From the NCBI RefSeq assembly GCF_007859315.1, contig NZ_VOHA01000004.1:248001-312000 (forward strand): a stretch of 64,000 nt of DNA, written 5' to 3'. Source of the DNA: Reyranella sp. CPCC 100927. GTDB lineage: Bacteria; Pseudomonadota; Alphaproteobacteria; Reyranellales; Reyranellaceae. Below the pieces are notes generated by a model. That model did no database searches, had not been told where the DNA came from, and worked only from the letters and a program-made list of their open reading frames with translations. Both the position numbers and the translations under genes were made by a program. Positions 60,552 through 64,000 of this stretch are shown here, one piece after another. The number at the start of each line of letters is the position of its first letter. Position 1 is the stretch's first letter.

Positions 60552-61772
60552 ATGAAGAAGACATTGCTGGGAACAACCGCGCTGGTAGCCGGCGGACTGC
60601 TGGCAGCGCCGGCCATGGCAGCCGATCCCATCAAGCTTGAGCTACGTGGCTATTTCCAGGCGATGATCATCCTCGGGCAGACGGGACGTGACGTCTCGCC
60701 TGCGGGTATCGGCCAGGGTTATCGGTCGGCGAATTTCAAGTATGAGGGTGAGATCTGGTTCACCGGTACGACGAAGCTCGATAACGGCACCTCGATCGGC
60801 CTTCGGCTTGAACTGGAAGCGTGGTCGCAGGGCGGAGGTGCTACATCCTCCAATGATCAGTTCGACGAAGAATACCTCTTCGCTTTCGGCGATTGGGGAC
60901 GCATTGAATTCGGCGGCACGGACTCGGCGTCCTTCAAAATGGTCTACTCATCGCCGTCGGCCTTGATCGGCTGGGGTTTCAACGACCACAATTTCTGGCA
61001 ACGGGGCGATAATACCGCGGCCAGCAATCAGGCTGGCCGCGGCTTCATGATCCTTGGGACGGCGGCGGCGCAGAATGTCGGCTTCAGCGGTGATGCGACC
61101 AAGCTGACATACTTTACGCCGCGTATCGCCGGCCTTCAGGTCGGGTTTTCCTATACGCCGGCATTCTCCGCCACGGCTGGGGCCGCCACCTGTGCCTTCC
61201 GCCAGGGCGGCGCCAATTTCAACAGCTGTCCGAACAACAACAACCAGTGGAACAATGGCCTCGACATCAGTGCCAACTACCTGAACAAGTTCGGTGACGT
61301 GTCCGTCGCGCTGTATGGCGCCTATGCGACGGCAGCATTCGATCGTGGCCCTGTCGGTGCCGGTGGTGCAGCGGCACCTGGGATCTTCGGGCGCTACAAG
61401 ACCTGGGCCGTGGGCGGTCAGGTTGGTGTCGGAGGCTTCACGCTCGGTGGCGGTCTGGGGCGCGATAACATGGGACTGAAGGGCGCCAACGGCGTGCGCT
61501 GGTATACGGCCTCGCTGATGTACGAAACGGGAGCCTGGCAGGTGTCGGCAGGCTGGTGGGGTGGCCGCAACCCCGACCGTAACCGGACGCCCAACAGCCA
61601 GAACGTGCCCGGCAAGGACAAGCTCGACTACTTCGAGCTGGGCACCAACTACACGCTGTCACCGGGCATCAAGCTGACGGGCGGCGTGTTCTACCAGATG
61701 GGATCCGGCCAGTCGAAGAGCGAGAAAGCCGACACCTGGGCGGTCGTCCTCGGCACGGCGCTGACGTTCTGA
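60552..61772 (+). CDS. Outer-membrane porin
   Basis: 406 residues from ATG 60552 with GGGGGAGA upstream. A Sec signal (TALVAGGLLAAPAMA) and a 16-stranded alphaproteobacterial porin pattern (YFQAMIILGQTG, LRLELEAWSQGG, FAFGDWGRIEFGGTDSAS) ending in a C-terminal Phe (GTALTF). It is preceded by a 260-bp region and followed by a strong terminator. General diffusion porin likely; a link to copper uptake is conceivable from position only. Confidence 0.93.
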   Translation: MKKTLLGTTALVAGGLLAAPAMAADPIKLELRGYFQAMIILGQTGRDVSPAGIGQGYRSANFKYEGEIWFTGTTKLDNGTSIGLRLELEAWSQGGGATSSNDQFDEEYLFAFGDWGRIEFGGTDSASFKMVYSSPSALIGWGFNDHNFWQRGDNTAASNQAGRGFMILGTAAAQNVGFSGDATKLTYFTPRIAGLQVGFSYTPAFSATAGAATCAFRQGGANFNSCPNNNNQWNNGLDISANYLNKFGDVSVALYGAYATAAFDRGPVGAGGAAAPGIFGRYKTWAVGGQVGVGGFTLGGGLGRDNMGLKGANGVRWYTASLMYETGAWQVSAGWWGGRNPDRNRTPNSQNVPGKDKLDYFELGTNYTLSPGIKLTGGVFYQMGSGQSKSEKADTWAVVLGTALTF

Positions 61773-61888
61773 GACACCTCAGCATTCAGGAAGGACGGCC
61801 GCTACCCCCTGAGCAAGGGTAACACCCCGGCGACCTTTCTGATCGACGCTGCTTCTTTCATGTTCTCTCTCTCGCGGCGTCGTTTTCA

Positions 61889-61914
61889 GCGGGCCCTTCG
61901 GGGCCCGCTTTCTT
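61889..61914 (+). terminator. Rho-independent terminator of the porin gene
   Basis: 8-bp GC stem GCGGGCCC/GGGCCCGC with TTCG tetraloop, then TTTCTT. Confidence 0.9.
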
Positions 61915-61929
61915 GTCGGCTGTGCCGGG

Positions 61930-62793
61930 TCAACCCGGCAGGGGTATGAACTCCTGGTTGTCGAGGTCGGGCAGCTTCATGCGACCGCCGCGCCAGTCGG
62001 CCTTGGCCTGCTCGATGCGTTCCTTCGAGGACGACACGAAGTTCCATTCGATAAAGCGCGGGCCCAGCGGCTCGCCGCCCAGCAGCATGACGGTTGCCGG
62101 CGTCACGGCCGTGACCACAACCGGCGCACCGGGCTTGAAGACGAGCATGCGGCCGGCTTCGAAGGTTTGGCCGTCGACCTCGACGGTACCGGTTGCGACG
62201 TAGGCAGCGCGTTCCGGGTATTCGGCCGGCAACGGCGCCTTGGCGCCCGGCTGCAGCGAGCAGTGCACGTAGAACATTGGCGAGTGGGTCTTGACTTTGG
62301 CCTTGGCGCCGAAGGCTTCGCCCGCCACCAGCCGTGCCCACAGGCCGCCTTCGGTGAGCGTGGGCAGGTCAGCGGCGCTGTGGTGGATGAAGGCGGGATC
62401 GGTTTCTTCCTCTGCCTGCGGCAGGGCGACCCAGGCCTGGATACCGTGCATGGAGTCGCCCTCGGCGCGCGCCCGCTCGAAGCGCTCCGAGTGCGTGATG
62501 CCGCGGCCCGCCGTCATCCAGTTGACCTCGCCGGGTCGGATCGCCTGTTCGGAGCCGACGCTGTCGCGGTGCATGATCTCGCCGCTGAACAGGTAGGTGA
62601 CCGTCGACAGGCCGATATGCGGGTGCGGCCGAACATCGACACTGCGCGGGATACCGCGGGCAAAGTCGACCGGCCCCATGTGGTCGAAGAAGACGAACGG
62701 GCCCACCATCCGCCGCTGGGCGATCGGCAGTACGCGCCCCACCTCGAAACCACCGATGTCCCGGCGGCGCTGCTCGATGACGAGATCCAACAT
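61930..62793 (-). CDS. Pirin-family protein
   Basis: 287 residues from ATG 62793, GGAGGA 4 bp upstream; ATG 62805 lacks a site. The N-terminal cupin has the pirin metal motif: HPHIG, HRD and GRGITHSE. The C-terminal pirin_C cupin follows. Some bacterial pirins have quercetin 2,3-dioxygenase activity, others bind regulators; the metal-binding residues are intact so an enzyme role is possible. Confidence 0.92.
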   Translation of the reverse strand: MLDLVIEQRRRDIGGFEVGRVLPIAQRRMVGPFVFFDHMGPVDFARGIPRSVDVRPHPHIGLSTVTYLFSGEIMHRDSVGSEQAIRPGEVNWMTAGRGITHSERFERARAEGDSMHGIQAWVALPQAEEETDPAFIHHSAADLPTLTEGGLWARLVAGEAFGAKAKVKTHSPMFYVHCSLQPGAKAPLPAEYPERAAYVATGTVEVDGQTFEAGRMLVFKPGAPVVVTAVTPATVMLLGGEPLGPRFIEWNFVSSSKERIEQAKADWRGGRMKLPDLDNQEFIPLPG

Positions 62794-62813
62794 GGCTTCC
62801 TCCATTACGCATG

Positions 62814-62843
62814 CCTTCTCCCCACCGCCGCGGGGAGCAAGGG
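62814..62843. repeat. Imperfect CCTTCTCCCC palindrome
   Basis: Arms 62814-62823 and 62832-62843 pair with one extra base. Member of the CCYTCTCC repeat family, between the Dps stop and the pirin start. Confidence 0.5.
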
Positions 62844-62845
62844 AA

Positions 62846-63355
62846 CTAGCCTTGGCGGCCCGCCTCGAAGAGGAACCAGACCCGGCCTTCGGCCTCGTCG
62901 ATCCAGTTCTCGATCAGGCTGGCCGTGGCGACATCACCGTGCTCGTCGCACAGCCCGTGGACCTCGCGCAGGCGCGTGCAGAGCTGGGTGTTGTCATCGC
63001 GCAGCTCGGCCAGCATGTCATCGGGCGTGACAAAGTCAGCGTCATTGTCCAGCACCCGCTGCAGTCGGCCGATATGGCCGACGGAGCGCACGGTGGTGCC
63101 GCCCAGCTTGCGGACGCGCTCGGCGATCGGGTCGGTCGTCGCCAGGATCTGGGTGGCCTGCTCGTCCAGCAACAGGTGGTAGTCGCGGAAGTACGGGCCC
63201 GAGACGTGCCAGTGGAAGTTCTTCGTCTTCACATACAGCGCGAACATGTCGGCGAGCAGCGCCGTGAGCGCGGCAGACAGATCCGTCGTGGCGTTGGAGG
63301 GGAGGGTGGTCGGGGTCTGCAGCGGGGCCGTCCGCCGCTTCTTGGCATCATTCAT
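62846..63355 (-). CDS. dps: Dps-like ferritin
   Basis: 169 residues from ATG 63355 with AGAAGG upstream. Ferroxidase ligands are visible: His in KNFHWHVSG, and Asp/Glu in YHLLLDEQA of the paired subunit. The N-terminal 20 residues are basic (KKRRTAPLQ), as in DNA-binding Dps proteins. It should form a 12-mer that stores iron and protects DNA under oxidative or starvation stress. No sigma-EcfG motif is seen upstream. Confidence 0.93.
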   Translation of the reverse strand: MNDAKKRRTAPLQTPTTLPSNATTDLSAALTALLADMFALYVKTKNFHWHVSGPYFRDYHLLLDEQATQILATTDPIAERVRKLGGTTVRSVGHIGRLQRVLDNDADFVTPDDMLAELRDDNTQLCTRLREVHGLCDEHGDVATASLIENWIDEAEGRVWFLFEAGRQG

Positions 63356-63501
63356 GTCGCTACCTTCTGCCGGGATCCGGGGAGCGCGATTGTCCACCGC
63401 ACAGGATCAATAATAAAGCCGTGATATTGACGTCGGGATGAACGTGCACCGCTGCAGCATCATCGTTATGGTCGCCCGACGGATCGCTGTCGGGTGAGTC
63501 G

Positions 63502-64000
63502 ATGTCCAGGATGTCATGGCTTGTCAAAGGTTGCCTCGCCGCAGCAGTCGCGGGGTTCGCAGCAGGCTGCGCGCAGACGTCAACGCTGACGGCACCTGCC
63601 GTGCCGGCGGCGCAAGGCTCGACATCACTCCAGCCGGCAACGTGGAAGGCGCTGCTGGTCGCCGCCGACGATGCGCAGCCGGTTTTCAGCAACGCCGTCG
63701 ATGCGCTGCGCGAGCGGCTCATGGCCTTTGGTTTGTCAGCTGGCGATATCAGCGTGCTGAAGGCCGATTCGTCGGTCCGCGATGCGGTCGCCGACCGGCG
63801 GAATATCGAGCGCCAACGCGAACGGCTTGCCGGCCCTCCCGGAGCCGGTTGCTTCGTTTTCATCACTTCGCACGGTTATCCGCGCGGCGGCTTGGTCGTG
63901 GCGCGGTCGCGCGCCGTCATCGGGCCGGGTTACCTGGACCAGCTGCTCGACCAGGCGTGTGGCGAACGTCCGACCGTTGTCGTGGCGTCGGGGTGCTTTT
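63502..64000 (+). CDS. C13-family (legumain-like) peptidase lipoprotein, 3' end outside window
   Basis: At least 166 residues from ATG 63502, running off the window. Signal peptide with lipobox FAAGC; the caspase/legumain-fold core has a probable catalytic His in ITSHG and Cys in VVASGC at the far end. The C13 family in bacteria is exported and of unknown substrate. The catalytic dyad order and spacing fit. The rest of the gene lies beyond base 64000. Confidence 0.75.
   Translation, partial: MSRMSWLVKGCLAAAVAGFAAGCAQTSTLTAPAVPAAQGSTSLQPATWKALLVAADDAQPVFSNAVDALRERLMAFGLSAGDISVLKADSSVRDAVADRRNIERQRERLAGPPGAGCFVFITSHGYPRGGLVVARSRAVIGPGYLDQLLDQACGERPTVVVASGCF

Overview
The window looks like chromosomal DNA of a high-GC, Gram-negative alphaproteobacterium. 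Outer-membrane proteins (two type V autotransporters, a porin, a TolC-family protein), Bug-type and oligopeptide binding proteins and many LysR/LuxR regulators point to a metabolically versatile soil or water species. The class is supported by two class-typical regulatory signatures: a GTTC-N7-GTTC LexA box and GGAAC-N16-CGTT sigma-EcfG promoters. A Reyranella/Rhodospirillales-like host is a guess. No rRNA, tRNA, transposase or CRISPR array was seen.

Layout. 1-5000: a truncated zincin-like ORF, an autotransporter and a HipBA toxin-antitoxin pair. 5000-10700: tandem duplications, namely two LysR regulators, two LuxR solos with AHL-type binding domains but no LuxI, and a helix-turn-helix/TPR protein whose paralogue lies at 39656-40945. 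10700-22800: a long translationally coupled operon (ketopantoate-reductase-like protein, M28 peptidase, complete peptide ABC importer, M81 metallopeptidase, SDR) that probably imports and degrades a peptide-like compound, with a second reductase divergent and a LysR gene at the end. 22800-31000: NlpC/P60 protein, membrane Ser/Thr kinase with a peptidoglycan-binding tail, orphan response regulator, TauD-type dioxygenase with divergent LysR, and a lipid kinase. 31000-36200: a general-stress and envelope island of small proteins with sigma-EcfG promoters, an SOS-box-controlled zinc-ribbon gene and an MFS transporter. 36200-43800: GFA protein, PQ-loop-like protein, Bug receptor, LuxR and HTH-TPR regulators, PPK2 and small envelope proteins. 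43900-49800: a 1959-residue autotransporter built of repeats.

50000-64000: metal homeostasis. A CDF zinc-type exporter faces a GDT1/UPF0016 Mn exporter preceded by a candidate yybP-ykoY (Mn) riboswitch. Next comes a CopZ-like chaperone behind a CueR/MerR-type operator, then a copper-tolerance operon: secreted Cys/His protein, lipoprotein, TolC-family factor, multicopper oxidase, cupredoxin, CusF-like protein and a CusRS-like two-component system. A porin, pirin, Dps and a truncated C13-peptidase lipoprotein finish the window.

The most useful new observations are regulatory: a candidate sigma-EcfG regulon of small envelope genes, an SOS box on an undescribed zinc-ribbon gene, the Mn riboswitch, the copper operator, and families of short palindromic intergenic repeats.
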